Source: Streptococcus suis
Lineage (GTDB): Bacteria > Bacillota > Bacilli > Lactobacillales > Streptococcaceae
Assembly (NCBI RefSeq): GCF_002964045.1
Contig: NZ_POPB01000400.1
Location: forward strand, 1 to 49,071
Direction of reading: 5' to 3'
Length of the DNA stretch: 49,071 nucleotides
Positions 16,937-26,297 of the stretch are shown here, piece by piece (positions within the stretch are counted from its first letter, which is position 1; the number at the start of each line of letters is the position of its first letter). Below the pieces are notes generated by a model. It did no database searches. It worked only from the letters and a program-made list of their open reading frames with translations, and was not told where the DNA came from. The translations under genes and the position numbers were made by a program.

Positions 16937-19900
16937 ATGAAACTTCAATTTAAGCAGCAGCAATTTCAGTTAGATGCGGTGTCCTCTGTTGTGGATGTTT
17001 TTGCTGGTCAGGGCAAACATAGCGGTTTTGACTACCACATGGACAAGGGTCAGGGAATAGATGCGGAACTGGATATGAATTTTATCGGTTTCCGCAATGC
17101 TCCCATCCAGCTTTCACAGGAGACTATCAGCCAGCAGGTACGGAGTCAGCAGCTCCGCTATGGACTAAAACCTTCGGAAAACTTGTCTATCCAAAAAGTC
17201 GATGGTCGTCCGTCTTATAATTTGACCATTGAGATGGAGACAGGGACAGGGAAGACCTACACCTATATCCGCACCCTGATGGAGCTCAATGAGAAGTATG
17301 GTTGGCTCAAGTTTATCATCGTGGTGCCGAGCATTGCCATTCGGGAGGGGGTGCTCAAGTCCTTTGAGATGATGGCAGACCATTTCCAGATGGAGTACGG
17401 CAAGAAGCCTCGCTACTTTGTCTATGATTCTAGCCGTTTGGGTGAGCTGGACAAGTTCGCCAACTCCTCGGACATTCAGGTCATGATCATCAACTCCCAG
17501 GCCTTTAATGCAACTGGAGCGGATGCCCGTCGGATTCACACTGAGCAGGAAAGTTTCCGCTGGAGAAAGCCCATCGATGTCATCGCGGCGACCAATCCCA
17601 TTTTGATTATCGATGAGCCTCAGTCGGTTGAGGGGAAAAAGACTAAAGAACGCTTGGAGGATTTCAAGCCCCTATTTACCCTCCGCTATTCAGCCACCCA
17701 TAAGGACAAGCACGATATGATTTATCGTCTGGATGCCTTGGACGCCTATAATAAAAAGTTGGTTAAAAAGATTGCCGTTAAGACCGTGGAGCAGACTTCT
17801 ACCACAGGTACACAAGGCTACCTTTATCTGCAAGAACTGGTTCCGCAAAAATCAGGAGCACCCAAGGCTCGGATTGAGTTTGAGGTGCGGACCAAGTCAG
17901 GTGATGTCAAGCGTGTGACCAAATTGGTGGAAGAGCCTTTTGCTCTCTATGAAGAGTCTGGTAATCTCCCAGCCTATCAGGATGGTTGGACCTTGAGTCA
18001 TTTTGATGCGCGTGAGGGTGAAAATTCCATTCAAATCGGTGCTAATCGCAAACTCCATGTGGGCGAAGTGATTGGGGAAACCAACGAAGATGATATCCGT
18101 CGTATCCAGATAAGGGAAACCATTGCCAGTCACCTGCAAAAAGAAGAAGGCCTATATAAACGAGGTATCAAGGTGCTCTCTCTCTTCTTCATCGATGAAG
18201 TTGCCAAGTACAAGTGCTATGACGAGCAAAATGATGCCTACAATGGAACCTATGCCCAGATATTTGAAGAGGAGTATGAAGCCCAGGTCAAGGCCTTGTT
18301 GGCCGATCCAAACCTCCATGGCAGCAATTTTTGGCATTATCTCAACAAGCACCAAGAAGGCAATCCCGTTCACGCAGGTTATTTCTCCGTTGATAAGGTG
18401 AAGAAATCGGATAAGGTCAAGTTTGTGGACTACAAATCGGCAACTGAGAAGAAAAACAACCAGTCCAACGACAAAGATGCCTTTGATCTGATTATGAAGG
18501 ACAAGGAGCGTCTGCTGTCCTTTGATGAGCCAGTACGCTTTATCTTCTCCCACTCAGCCCTCAAAGAAGGCTGGGACAATCCTAATGTCTTCCAGATTTG
18601 TACTCTGAAAAATACGGGAACGGAGACAGAAAAACGGCAAAAGATTGGTCGTGGGATGCGTCTTGCTGTTGACCAAAAAGGTGTCCGTCAGGATGAGGAA
18701 CTTTTAGGAGCTGATGTTCATAACATTAACAAATTAACCGTCATTGCCAATGAAAGTTATGAAGATTTTGCAAAGAACTTGCAAAGGGAACTCAAGGAAA
18801 TCTTGGCTGATCGACCAAGCAAGGTGGAAGTGGACCTCTTTGTCAACAAGGTCTTGGAAAATGAAACTGGTCAAAAACTGAATGTCACCAAGGAAGTGGC
18901 TAAAGAGATTGAACACCAGTTGATTAAGCAAGATTATATCGACAGCAAGGGAAATCTGACCACCACTTACTTTGAACAAAAGGATACCAGTCAGTTTACA
19001 TTATCTGAAAATCTGGCTGGCTATGAAGTGGCGGTAAAAGACATCTTGGAATCTATCTTCGATGCCAATCGTTACCAGATTGAGCGTGAAAATGATTCGG
19101 AAGTTGTCTTTGCTAGAGAAATCAATCCTGACAACTACAACCGTCAAGAGTTTAAACGTCTGTGGGAAAGCATTCATCACAAGTCCACCTATTATGTGGA
19201 GTTTGATGATGAGGAATTGATTGAAAAATCGGTCAAGGTTATCAATGAGGCTCTCTTTGTCAAAAAGCCTAGTTACATGATTACAGAGGCTGAAGCAAGG
19301 GAAATGAAAGCTGAGCAAGGTTTGGATTTCAAGGTCAATAAAGACGGCAAGCGTCAGGCTGAATTGGACAAGTCTTCTATTCAACTCCGCTATGATTTGT
19401 TGGGTGAAATCGCCAGTCGCACGGAGCTGAAACGAAAAACAGTTGCCACTATCCTGAAACAAATCTCACCTAACAAGTTTGACATGTTCGCCTATAACCC
19501 TGAGGCATTTATCCAACGAACAAGCCGCCTGATCAATGAACAAAAGGCCAGTCAGGTGATTGAGCATATCCGCTACAATATCTTGGAAGAAACCTTTGAC
19601 ACTTCTGTTTTTACGGATAACCCAGAAAGCGGAAAATTATCGGATAAACGGATACTGGAATCGCAAAAAGGCGTGTATAATTATGTGAAGGTTGATTCGG
19701 ATACGGAGCGGAAGTTCAAAGAAGAGTTGGACCAATTTGAAGATGTCATGGTCTACACCAAATTACCTAGCAATTTTAAGATTTCCACCCCGCTGGGTGC
19801 TTACAACCCTGACTGGGCAATTGCCTTTCGAGATGGTTCGGTTAAGCATGTTTACTTTGTAGCCGAAACCAAGGGTTCCATGTCTAGTTTGCAACTGAAA

Positions 19901-20035
19901 GGGGCAGAATTGGCCAAGATTGAGTGTGCCAAGGCCCACTTCAAAGCCTTGAAAGAAAAAGGTTTGATTGCGGACGACCACATGTACGATGTGGTGGATT
20001 CCTATGAAAAATTATTAGAAATCGTGAGAGGATAA
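16937..20035 (+). CDS. res: Type III restriction enzyme Res subunit
   Basis: 1032 residues, full length for type III Res. Helicase core: Walker A ETGTGKT (101-107), DEPQ Walker B (D226-E227, in LIIDEPQSVEG), RYSATHK motif near 253-260, and the motif VI region EKRQKIGRGMRL near 563-575. The C-terminal PD-(D/E)xK endonuclease is present: NPDW near 956 and AETKG near 975. All catalytic motifs look intact. Res needs Mod to recognise sites, so with mod OFF it should be idle. Start: no normal Shine-Dalgarno; the structured repeat occupies the leader. Codon use matches mod but not the FRG gene. Confidence 0.95.
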   Translation: MKLQFKQQQFQLDAVSSVVDVFAGQGKHSGFDYHMDKGQGIDAELDMNFIGFRNAPIQLSQETISQQVRSQQLRYGLKPSENLSIQKVDGRPSYNLTIEMETGTGKTYTYIRTLMELNEKYGWLKFIIVVPSIAIREGVLKSFEMMADHFQMEYGKKPRYFVYDSSRLGELDKFANSSDIQVMIINSQAFNATGADARRIHTEQESFRWRKPIDVIAATNPILIIDEPQSVEGKKTKERLEDFKPLFTLRYSATHKDKHDMIYRLDALDAYNKKLVKKIAVKTVEQTSTTGTQGYLYLQELVPQKSGAPKARIEFEVRTKSGDVKRVTKLVEEPFALYEESGNLPAYQDGWTLSHFDAREGENSIQIGANRKLHVGEVIGETNEDDIRRIQIRETIASHLQKEEGLYKRGIKVLSLFFIDEVAKYKCYDEQNDAYNGTYAQIFEEEYEAQVKALLADPNLHGSNFWHYLNKHQEGNPVHAGYFSVDKVKKSDKVKFVDYKSATEKKNNQSNDKDAFDLIMKDKERLLSFDEPVRFIFSHSALKEGWDNPNVFQICTLKNTGTETEKRQKIGRGMRLAVDQKGVRQDEELLGADVHNINKLTVIANESYEDFAKNLQRELKEILADRPSKVEVDLFVNKVLENETGQKLNVTKEVAKEIEHQLIKQDYIDSKGNLTTTYFEQKDTSQFTLSENLAGYEVAVKDILESIFDANRYQIERENDSEVVFAREINPDNYNRQEFKRLWESIHHKSTYYVEFDDEELIEKSVKVINEALFVKKPSYMITEAEAREMKAEQGLDFKVNKDGKRQAELDKSSIQLRYDLLGEIASRTELKRKTVATILKQISPNKFDMFAYNPEAFIQRTSRLINEQKASQVIEHIRYNILEETFDTSVFTDNPESGKLSDKRILESQKGVYNYVKVDSDTERKFKEELDQFEDVMVYTKLPSNFKISTPLGAYNPDWAIAFRDGSVKHVYFVAETKGSMSSLQLKGAELAKIECAKAHFKALKEKGLIADDHMYDVVDSYEKLLEIVRG

Positions 20036-20074
20036 GCAACCAAGCAATCCTTCTCACAAGAGAAGGAGAAATAT

Positions 20075-20167
20075 ATGGGTGCGTTTCTATTTTTTACATT
20101 TGCGATTTGTTATCTGGTGGGCATTATAGCCATAGCGATAGCTTTCACATTCTTTCGTAGGAAGTAG
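20075..20167 (+). CDS. Small single-pass membrane peptide, 30 residues
   Basis: ORF MGAFLFFTFA to FFRRK, 30 residues, behind a strong AGAAGGAGA site (20061-20069). It is nearly all hydrophobic with a basic RRK tail. It begins 40 bases after the res stop. It resembles small holin-like or toxin-like peptides in build but has no specific signature. Coding status is supported by the RBS and by a similar peptide directly after it. Confidence 0.55.
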   Translation: MGAFLFFTFAICYLVGIIAIAIAFTFFRRK

Positions 20168-20179
20168 AGGGACAGACAG

Positions 20180-20293
20180 ATGGACAAACTTGTTATTTGG
20201 TTTTTAATCTTGCTTTGGGCCTCACCTGTAATCATTGTCGCATTGGCAGGTGGTTGGGTCATTTTATGCCTATTGTTTGGCAGAAGGAAATAA
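20180..20293 (+). CDS. Small single-pass membrane peptide, 37 residues
   Basis: ORF MDKLVIWFLI to LLFGRRK, 37 residues, with GAGGG (20166-20171) upstream. One long hydrophobic segment interrupted by a Gly pair, then a GRRK tail like the preceding peptide. The two begin about 105 bases apart and look like a pair of accessory membrane peptides at the end of the restriction operon. Function unknown. Confidence 0.5.
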   Translation: MDKLVIWFLILLWASPVIIVALAGGWVILCLLFGRRK

Positions 20294-20369
20294 TAGTTAC
20301 GAGCATTGCAAAAGAACACAGGCTAGCGCAAAATGCTAGTATATTTCAAATATGCAGGAAGGGGTTGCT

Positions 20370-21119
20370 ATGCCTTACCGTAAATTAACATCGAGGGATC
20401 GGTCTTTTATCAAAGGGCAGACGGACCGCTTGCTGAATCAGATGAATAGCAATGCGGCCTATTTGGGGACTGTCCAGACCTATGAGGCAGCCAAGGATCG
20501 GGCCAATCAAGCCTATCTGGCAATGGAACTGGAAGAAGACCCAGAGAAAAAGGTCCGACTGGCAAAATTGGTTGAAACCTATACTGCACAAGCCCAGGCT
20601 ATATTGGACGAGTGGGAGGAGAAGAACAGACATGCAGAGAAAGCGGCAAGAAATGTCAAGTTGATCTTGTGGCTGACCGTACTGTTCACCCTTAGCTTTG
20701 TTTTTCCAGTCAATATCATCCTAGTCACTCTTTTTGCCGTTTGGTTTTATCGGAATTACCTTCGTTCTAGTAAATCCGACCGAGTGACTAAGACCGCCGC
20801 TAATAGCCAGTCTTTGACAGAAGAGGAAAGGTATGAAGAATGGCTGACAGAAAAGATTGTCGTCCTCAACAAGGACAAGCGCCAGTGGACCGAGGGAATA
20901 ATCGCAAAATATGACAGCTTAGATGACATAGCAGCAGGTATCGGTGAAATGGATGAGATAGATAAAGTGGCTGGTAAGCAACTTCTACAACGCTATCAGG
21001 ACATTTTAGCAGATATTGAAAAACTGCCAGATTCTGACCAGAAAACCTATTATTTGGATTTTCATCAGGAGATCATTGCCGACTTGGAAGATCTATTTGA
21101 ACAACTCCATTTTGGATAA
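20370..21119 (+). CDS. Coiled-coil protein with two central membrane segments, unknown
   Basis: 249 residues. The open frame starts with ATG 20352, but ATG 20370 follows GGAAGGGG and is preferred. N-terminal residues about 1-95 are an amphipathic helical/coiled-coil region rich in Gln, Ala, Glu and Lys. Residues about 98-135 form two hydrophobic segments with a short turn. Residues about 140-249 are acidic and helical (repeated ILADIEKL, EIIADLEDLFEQL). I know no family for it. It is the last gene of the plus-strand run that starts with the helicase and shares its terminator. A membrane-tethered accessory of the defence operon is possible but unproven. Confidence 0.65.
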   Translation: MPYRKLTSRDRSFIKGQTDRLLNQMNSNAAYLGTVQTYEAAKDRANQAYLAMELEEDPEKKVRLAKLVETYTAQAQAILDEWEEKNRHAEKAARNVKLILWLTVLFTLSFVFPVNIILVTLFAVWFYRNYLRSSKSDRVTKTAANSQSLTEEERYEEWLTEKIVVLNKDKRQWTEGIIAKYDSLDDIAAGIGEMDEIDKVAGKQLLQRYQDILADIEKLPDSDQKTYYLDFHQEIIADLEDLFEQLHFG

Positions 21120-21121
21120 GA

Positions 21122-21158
21122 AAAACCGGTAACAGTACAAGGCTGTTGCCGGTTTTGT
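21122..21158. terminator. Bidirectional terminator at the end of the defence island
   Basis: AAAACCGGTAACAG (21122-21135) pairs with CTGTTGCCGGTTTT (21143-21156) with one G-U wobble. It lies between convergent genes and ends the island transcript. Confidence 0.85.
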
Positions 21159-21751
21159 TATTCGTCAATGGAGAAGACTAAGACCATGATTTGAATAAAG
21201 GTAAAGCCCAGGATGAAGGGCAGGGCAGCCCAGGAAACGACTTCAATCAATTCACTGACAACTAGGTTTGGCCTGGTAAAGATGTCCCATGAATTGAGCC
21301 GTGCATAGCGTCCGATGTGAATGGCAAAGCTGGATAGAAGGGAAAGACCACCAATCAGAAACAGCCTGTTCCAGTAGGACTTGATAGAGAAGGCAGAGAA
21401 AATCAGCCGCAGGCTTTCCACGCCAGTCATGACCCCATAGAAAATACTTGGGACATAGAGCATGAAAAGGATCATGCTTTCCCGTTGCCAGAGTACAGTG
21501 TTTGCAAAATGCATATGGACGATGTCCGTTACCATATAAAAGGTATTAGGATAGAAAAAGAGCCAGAGAAGGGCAGCAATGATTTTTATGTATTTAGACT
21601 TACTGTAGTTGGTGAGGATGGCAAAATCAAGTGCTACCAAAGCCAAGAACATATTCCAAGTCAAGTCAGGTGCTGTGACACCGTAACGCTTAAGACCAGC
21701 TGCGATGATGAGGAAAAAGAGATGGATAAAAATATTTTTCTTTGTAAACAT
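21158..21751 (-). CDS. DUF1361 membrane protein, copy 1
   Basis: 197 residues, five to six membrane segments. The FYPNTFYMVTDIVHM segment (near 69-83) and the SSFAIHIGRYARLNSWDIF segment match DUF1361, a family of unknown-function membrane proteins. RBS GAAAGAGG precedes the ATG. A TATACT -10 box lies on the minus strand near 21782-21787. The adjacent gene at 21899 is a paralogue of identical length. Confidence 0.82.
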   Translation of the reverse strand: MFTKKNIFIHLFFLIIAAGLKRYGVTAPDLTWNMFLALVALDFAILTNYSKSKYIKIIAALLWLFFYPNTFYMVTDIVHMHFANTVLWQRESMILFMLYVPSIFYGVMTGVESLRLIFSAFSIKSYWNRLFLIGGLSLLSSFAIHIGRYARLNSWDIFTRPNLVVSELIEVVSWAALPFILGFTFIQIMVLVFSIDE

Positions 21752-21864
21752 GGCAAACCTCTTTCAATGAAATATAAATGCTAGTATATCACATTCAGGC
21801 AGAAAATGGGGACTAGGCATTGTATTGTTTGAACACGTTTAAGAATGGATTAAGTGTTTGAAAA

Positions 21865-21893
21865 CAAAAAAGAAACAGCTGACCTGTTTCTTT
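21865..21893 (-). terminator. Terminator of the second DUF1361 gene
   Basis: On the minus strand AAAGAAACAG (21893-21884) pairs with CTGTTTCTTT (21878-21869), followed by T residues. Confidence 0.75.
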
Positions 21894-21898
21894 AGAGT

Positions 21899-22492
21899 TT
21901 ATTCATCCACTGCAAAAACCAGCACCATAATTTGCAGGAGGGTAAAGCCAAAGATAAAGGGGAAGGTTTCCCAACTTATTGCAGAAATCATGCTAGTAAA
22001 TACTGTCACTGGGCGCGTGAAAATATCCCATGAGCGAATATTAGCATAGCGACCAATATAGATAGCATAGCTAGCAAATAGAGACAGACTGCCGATAATT
22101 AAGAGACGTAGTCCGTAAAATTTAATATTGTATCCCTTGAAAATAGCTTCTAAGCTCTCTACACCAGCCATGATACCAAATAAGATACTTGGGATATAAA
22201 GCATGAATAAGAGTAAACTACTACGTTCCCAAAGGGCAGTGCTGGAAAATTGAATATTGACTAACTCAGTTAACACATAGAAGGTATTTGGATAGAAAAA
22301 GAGCCAGAAAGGAGTGATAAGCAGTTTACTTGCAAGGTGCTCATTCTGGCGAACTAGGATGGCAAAGTCTAAGGCAATCAAGGCCCAAAACATATTCCAT
22401 ATTAGTTCTGTATTTTGAACGTCGTTCAGAAGCATTCCGACGCAAATAATAACAAAAAACAAATGTATCAAGAGATTTTTAGGTGTAAACAT
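21899..22492 (-). CDS. DUF1361 membrane protein, copy 2
   Basis: 197 residues from the ATG at 22492. An in-frame ATG four codons upstream (22504) is possible, but the chosen start aligns exactly with the paralogue (MFTPKN against MFTKKN). It has the same DUF1361 segments, FYPNTFYVLTELVNI and ASYAIYIGRYANIRSWDIF. The two copies are in tandem with separate terminators. Function unknown. Confidence 0.82.
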   Translation of the reverse strand: MFTPKNLLIHLFFVIICVGMLLNDVQNTELIWNMFWALIALDFAILVRQNEHLASKLLITPFWLFFYPNTFYVLTELVNIQFSSTALWERSSLLLFMLYIPSILFGIMAGVESLEAIFKGYNIKFYGLRLLIIGSLSLFASYAIYIGRYANIRSWDIFTRPVTVFTSMISAISWETFPFIFGFTLLQIMVLVFAVDE

Positions 22493-22645
22493 AGATAACC
22501 CCATTCTTTTTCATAACTTCTTCTAGTATAACATAACTTAGAAGGAATGTGGATTGGAAGTCACTTTGTTTTTGCACAAAAATATGATAAAATGGGGTGT
22601 TATCAAGAACAGGGTTTCATTTGCCCTGAGTTGAAAGGAAAAAGT

Positions 22646-24649
22646 ATGACAAAAACACCGTTTTATATTACCACACCGATTTATTATCCTTCAGGTAAAC
22701 TACACATCGGTTCAGCCTACACGACCATTGCCTGCGATGTCTTGGCTCGCTACAAGCGTCTCATGGGCCACGAGGTTTTCTATCTGACAGGGCTTGATGA
22801 GCACGGCCAGAAGATTGAAGAGAAGGCTAAAGAAGCTGGTTTGACACCGCAAGCTTACGTTGACGGCATGGCGGTTGGCGTCAAGGAACTCTGGAACTTG
22901 CTGGACATCTCTTACGACAAGTTCATCCGCACGACCGACGATTACCACGAGGAAGTGGTGGCGGCTGTTTTTGAAAAATTGCTGGCGCAGGATGACATTT
23001 ACTTGGGAGAGTATTCTGGTTGGTACTCCGTATCGGACGAGGAATTCTTCACCGAGAGCCAATTAGAAGAGGTCTTCCGAGATGAAAACGGCAAGGTCAC
23101 AGGTGGTATCGCTCCGAGCGGTCACGAGGTTGCCTGGGTATCAGAAGAATCTTACTTCCTCCGCCTCAGTAAGTACCAGGATAAATTGGTTGAGTTTTTC
23201 AATGCTCACCCAGACTTTATCCAGCCAGACGGCCGCCTCAATGAAATCATGAAAAACTTCATCGAGCCAGGCTTGGAAGATTTAGCAGTATCTCGTACCT
23301 CATTTACCTGGGGCGTACCTGTTCCGTCCAATCCCAAACACGTTGTTTACGTATGGATTGATGCCCTGCTCAACTATGCAACTGCCTTAGGTTATGGTCA
23401 GGAAAATACGGCTAACTACGACAAGTTCTGGAATGGAACAGTTTACCACATGGTTGGTAAGGACATTCTTCGTTTCCACTCGATTTACTGGCCAATCATG
23501 CTCATGATGTTGGATATGAAGCTGCCAGACCGCTTGGTTGCTCATGGCTGGTTTGTCATGAAAGATGGCAAGATGTCCAAGTCTAAGGGCAATGTGGTCT
23601 ACCCAGAAATGTTGGTCGAGCGTTTCGGTCTGGATCCACTCCGTTACTACCTCATGCGTAGTCTGCCAGTCGGCTCTGACGGAACCTTTACACCAGAAGA
23701 CTATGTTGGTCGTATCAACTACGAACTGGCCAACGACCTTGGAAACTTGCTCAACCGTACAGTTGCTATGATTAACAAGTATTTCGGTGGTCAGGTGCCA
23801 ACCTTTGTTGCTGACGTGACTGATTTTGATGCAGACTTGGCGGCAGTAGTAGCTGACAACTTGGCAAGCTACCACAAGTATATGGAAGCTGTTGACTATC
23901 CACGCGCTCTAGAAGCTGTTTGGAATATCATCTCCCGTACCAACAAGTACATCGATGAAACAGCACCGTGGGTCTTGGCAAAAGAAGAAGCTGACCGTGA
24001 CAAGTTGGCAGCGGTTATGGCTCACTTGACAGCAGGTCTTCGTGTGGTGGCGCACCTCATTCAACCATTTATGATGACGACGTCTAATGCCATTATGGAA
24101 CAGCTTGGTTTGGGAACAGAATTTGATCTTGAAAACCTTGACTTTGCAGGTATTCCAGCTGGTTTGACTGTGGTCGCAAAAGGTACACCTATCTTCCCTC
24201 GACTAGATATGGAAGAGGAAATCGCCTATATCCAAGCACAAATGGGTGGCAGCTCTGCTATTTCCCAAGAGGTAGAAAAAGAATGGGACCCAGCTGACGT
24301 GGAGCTTAAAAACGAGAAAGTCGCGATCAAGTTCGAGGACTTCGACAAGGTGGAAATTCGTGTGGCCGAAGTCAAGGAAGTGGCCAAGGTGGAGGGTTCT
24401 GACAAGCTGCTCAAATTCCGCCTGGACGCAGGTGACGATCAGGACCGCCAAATCCTGTCTGGTATCGCCAAGTACTATCCAAATGAGCAGGAGTTGGTCG
24501 GCAAGAAAGTCCAAATCGTTGCCAACCTCAAGCCGCGTAAGATGATGGGCTTGCTCAGCCAGGGTATGATCCTCTCAGCCGAACATGACGGCAACTTGAC
24601 ACTCTTAACAGTAGACCCATCTGTGCCAAACGGCAGTCAGATTGGGTAA
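22646..24649 (+). CDS. metG: Methionyl-tRNA synthetase
   Basis: 667 residues. The open frame extends upstream, but GAAAGG lies just before the ATG at 22646 and [18 protein letters not shown] is the usual MetRS start. Class I signature HIGS at 20-23, KMSKS-type loop near 308 ([10 protein letters not shown]), anticodon-binding helical domain around 390-530, and the C-terminal tRNA-binding (EMAP/Trbp111) domain from about 562 ([14 protein letters not shown] to [12 protein letters not shown]). It charges tRNA-Met in the cytoplasm. Monocistronic; no T-box was recognised in its leader. Confidence 0.97.
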   Translation: MTKTPFYITTPIYYPSGKLHIGSAYTTIACDVLARYKRLMGHEVFYLTGLDEHGQKIEEKAKEAGLTPQAYVDGMAVGVKELWNLLDISYDKFIRTTDDYHEEVVAAVFEKLLAQDDIYLGEYSGWYSVSDEEFFTESQLEEVFRDENGKVTGGIAPSGHEVAWVSEESYFLRLSKYQDKLVEFFNAHPDFIQPDGRLNEIMKNFIEPGLEDLAVSRTSFTWGVPVPSNPKHVVYVWIDALLNYATALGYGQENTANYDKFWNGTVYHMVGKDILRFHSIYWPIMLMMLDMKLPDRLVAHGWFVMKDGKMSKSKGNVVYPEMLVERFGLDPLRYYLMRSLPVGSDGTFTPEDYVGRINYELANDLGNLLNRTVAMINKYFGGQVPTFVADVTDFDADLAAVVADNLASYHKYMEAVDYPRALEAVWNIISRTNKYIDETAPWVLAKEEADRDKLAAVMAHLTAGLRVVAHLIQPFMMTTSNAIMEQLGLGTEFDLENLDFAGIPAGLTVVAKGTPIFPRLDMEEEIAYIQAQMGGSSAISQEVEKEWDPADVELKNEKVAIKFEDFDKVEIRVAEVKEVAKVEGSDKLLKFRLDAGDDQDRQILSGIAKYYPNEQELVGKKVQIVANLKPRKMMGLLSQGMILSAEHDGNLTLLTVDPSVPNGSQIG

Positions 24650-24668
24650 GTTTGCAGAGACAAGACAC

Positions 24669-24696
24669 AAAAACCAGCCTAATCAGCTGGTTTTTT
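24669..24696. terminator. Bidirectional terminator between metG and the acetyltransferase gene
   Basis: AAAACCAGC (24670-24678) pairs with GCTGGTTTT (24686-24694), with T runs on the plus strand and a matching A run on the other side. Confidence 0.85.
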
Positions 24697-25245
24697 GAGT
24701 GCTTTCCATTCCTCTTCTAGAATGGACATAATGAGTGTATCGGTGTAGCCATCTGCTGTCTTTTGGCTGTCCCGTTTGATACCTTCCAAACGAAAGCCAG
24801 CTTTTTCATAGGCACGTTTGGCGCGTGGATTGAAGGAAAAAACTTCCAGTTCCAAGCGATGTAAGCCAACCTGCTCAAAAGCAAAGTCTCTGGTCTTTTC
24901 AACTGCCCAAGAGCCCAATCCTTGTCCCAGATAACCCTCGTCAAAGATAACGATACGGAAGTTAGCAGAGCTGTTTTCCCTATCCAGTTCATTGATAACC
25001 GATTCGCCGATGAAGGTCCCGTCAGGTGCCATCAGCATAAAATCAAACCGTTCAGAGTCGTTGACAATTCGATTGTAGTAGCTGACTACATCTTCTTTTC
25101 TATAAGTTCCCGAACTCCCCGTCAGGCGATAAATTTCAGCAGAAGGCTTGGTAAAACAGTCCTCATAATACTTCTCCGCAAAGCCCGCTTGGAAGGACTG
25201 CAAGACAAAGCCGTCCTTTTCCCATTTGGCAATTTTTTTGGTCAT
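24679..25245 (-). CDS. GNAT family N-acetyltransferase (RimJ/RimL-like)
   Basis: 188 residues from the ATG at 25245, which has AGGAGAG upstream; the open frame runs 12 codons further without an RBS. Acetyl-CoA binding motif A is seen in FDEGYLGQGLGSWAVEKTRDFAF (Gln-x-x-Gly-x-Gly type), followed by HRLELEVFSFNPRAKRAYEKAGF, the RimJ/RimL-type motif B. It transfers an acetyl group to an amine on a protein or small molecule; the substrate is unknown. The stop overlaps the terminator shared with metG. Confidence 0.85.
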   Translation of the reverse strand: MTKKIAKWEKDGFVLQSFQAGFAEKYYEDCFTKPSAEIYRLTGSSGTYRKEDVVSYYNRIVNDSERFDFMLMAPDGTFIGESVINELDRENSSANFRIVIFDEGYLGQGLGSWAVEKTRDFAFEQVGLHRLELEVFSFNPRAKRAYEKAGFRLEGIKRDSQKTADGYTDTLIMSILEEEWKALKKPAD

Positions 25246-25285
25246 TTTTACTCTCCTTTCCAACATTTTACATTTTACCACAAGT

Positions 25286-25293
25286 TGCGAACT
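25286..25293 (+). promoter_or_regulatory. Possible degenerate ComX (SigX) box of coiA
   Basis: TGCGAACT at 25286-25293 matches the streptococcal late-competence box TACGAATA at five of eight positions. A T-rich stretch lies about 20 bases upstream, and the following start would be about 20 bases before the ATG. coiA is a ComX-controlled gene in other streptococci, which favours it; the match itself is weak. Confidence 0.35.
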
Positions 25294-25312
25294 AATATAG
25301 AAAGGAGGTTCT

Positions 25313-26245
25313 ATGTTAGTTGCACTTGATGAAGACCGACAAATTTTTAATCTTTTGGAAAATCCTGCGCCACAAGGTCGCTATTCCTGTCCAGGTTGTG
25401 GAGGCCTGGTCCGATACAAATCCGGAAAAGTTCTGCGTTCGCATTTTGCCCATGTCACCCTACGGGATTGCACATACTTTTCCGAGAATGAGTCTGCCCA
25501 GCACCTCTCCCTCAAATCAGAGATTTACAGCTGGCTTGTGGAAAAGGAGCAGGTTGAACTTGAAAAATGCTTGCCAAAAATTGGCCAGGTCGCTGATTTA
25601 TTGGTCAATAATGGTCTAGCCTTGGAAGTCCAATGTTCCAGTCTACCGATTTCTCGTTTGCAGGTGAGAACAAAAGCCTATTATGATACTGGTTATCAAG
25701 TTGTCTGGTTGCTTGGTAAGGATTTATGGCTCAAGGAACGACTGACCAATTTGCACAAGCAATTTCTCTCTTTTAGTATGAACATGGGTTTTCACCTCTG
25801 GGAATTGGATAACGAGAAAAAAGAATTGCGGCTCCGTTACCTCATTCATGAAGATTTGCGAGGTAAGGTACACTGTCTTACGAAAGTCTTTCCCTTTGGT
25901 CAGGGAAACTTACTAGATATATTACGTTTACCTTTTGCCAAGCAAACCCTATCTAGCATGACTTGTCCAATGGATGAGGATTTGCCTCGCTACATTGCTC
26001 AACAGCTTTATTACAAATCCCCCAAATGGCTCGCCCTGCAAGCAGAGGCTTATGGACGTGGAGAAAATCTACTGACCAAGACAGCATTTGACTGGTATCC
26101 CCACATCCGTCTACCCCGCTCTGCTATTGGCTTTGCCCAAATTCGCCAAGACCTGACGCCGATTTACCAAGCTTTTAATCAGTTTTACGACAAAGTGGAA
26201 AATAAGAGGAAACAAGTCTTGTATCCACCTAAAATGTATAGATAA
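25313..26245 (+). CDS. coiA: Competence protein CoiA
   Basis: 310 residues. ATG with a perfect AAAGGAGG site. The N terminus has a Cys pair (YSCPGCGGLVRYKSG) followed by LRSHFAHV, the CoiA zinc-finger-like start. The central part is a restriction-endonuclease-like fold with LEVQCSSLPISRLQVRTKAYYDTGYQVVWLLG (near 103-134). CoiA supports recombination of incoming DNA during natural transformation. The order coiA-pepF-O-methyltransferase-prsA that follows is usual in streptococci; here a lipoprotein gene is inserted after coiA. The regulatory box is weak (see separate entry). Confidence 0.93.
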   Translation: MLVALDEDRQIFNLLENPAPQGRYSCPGCGGLVRYKSGKVLRSHFAHVTLRDCTYFSENESAQHLSLKSEIYSWLVEKEQVELEKCLPKIGQVADLLVNNGLALEVQCSSLPISRLQVRTKAYYDTGYQVVWLLGKDLWLKERLTNLHKQFLSFSMNMGFHLWELDNEKKELRLRYLIHEDLRGKVHCLTKVFPFGQGNLLDILRLPFAKQTLSSMTCPMDEDLPRYIAQQLYYKSPKWLALQAEAYGRGENLLTKTAFDWYPHIRLPRSAIGFAQIRQDLTPIYQAFNQFYDKVENKRKQVLYPPKMYR

Positions 26246-26261
26246 AACGTGTAAATAATGA

Positions 26262-26267
26262 TATAAT
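26262..26267 (+). promoter_or_regulatory. -10 box of the lipoprotein gene
   Basis: TATAAT at 26262-26267, about 31 bases before the ATG at 26298; AAGGAGG lies just before the start. Confidence 0.55.
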
Positions 26268-26297
26268 AAACAAAATGGTTACAAGGAGGTTCAAAAG

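Noticed and set aside
18152..18553. Minus-strand ORF of 133 codons inside res
   Set aside because: Antisense shadow of a conserved gene with no RBS and improbable composition; the same holds for 19001-19462 and other antisense frames in res.
8953..21119. Prophage or integrative element
   Set aside because: No integrase, attachment repeats, structural or conjugation genes are seen; the content is a restriction/defence island.
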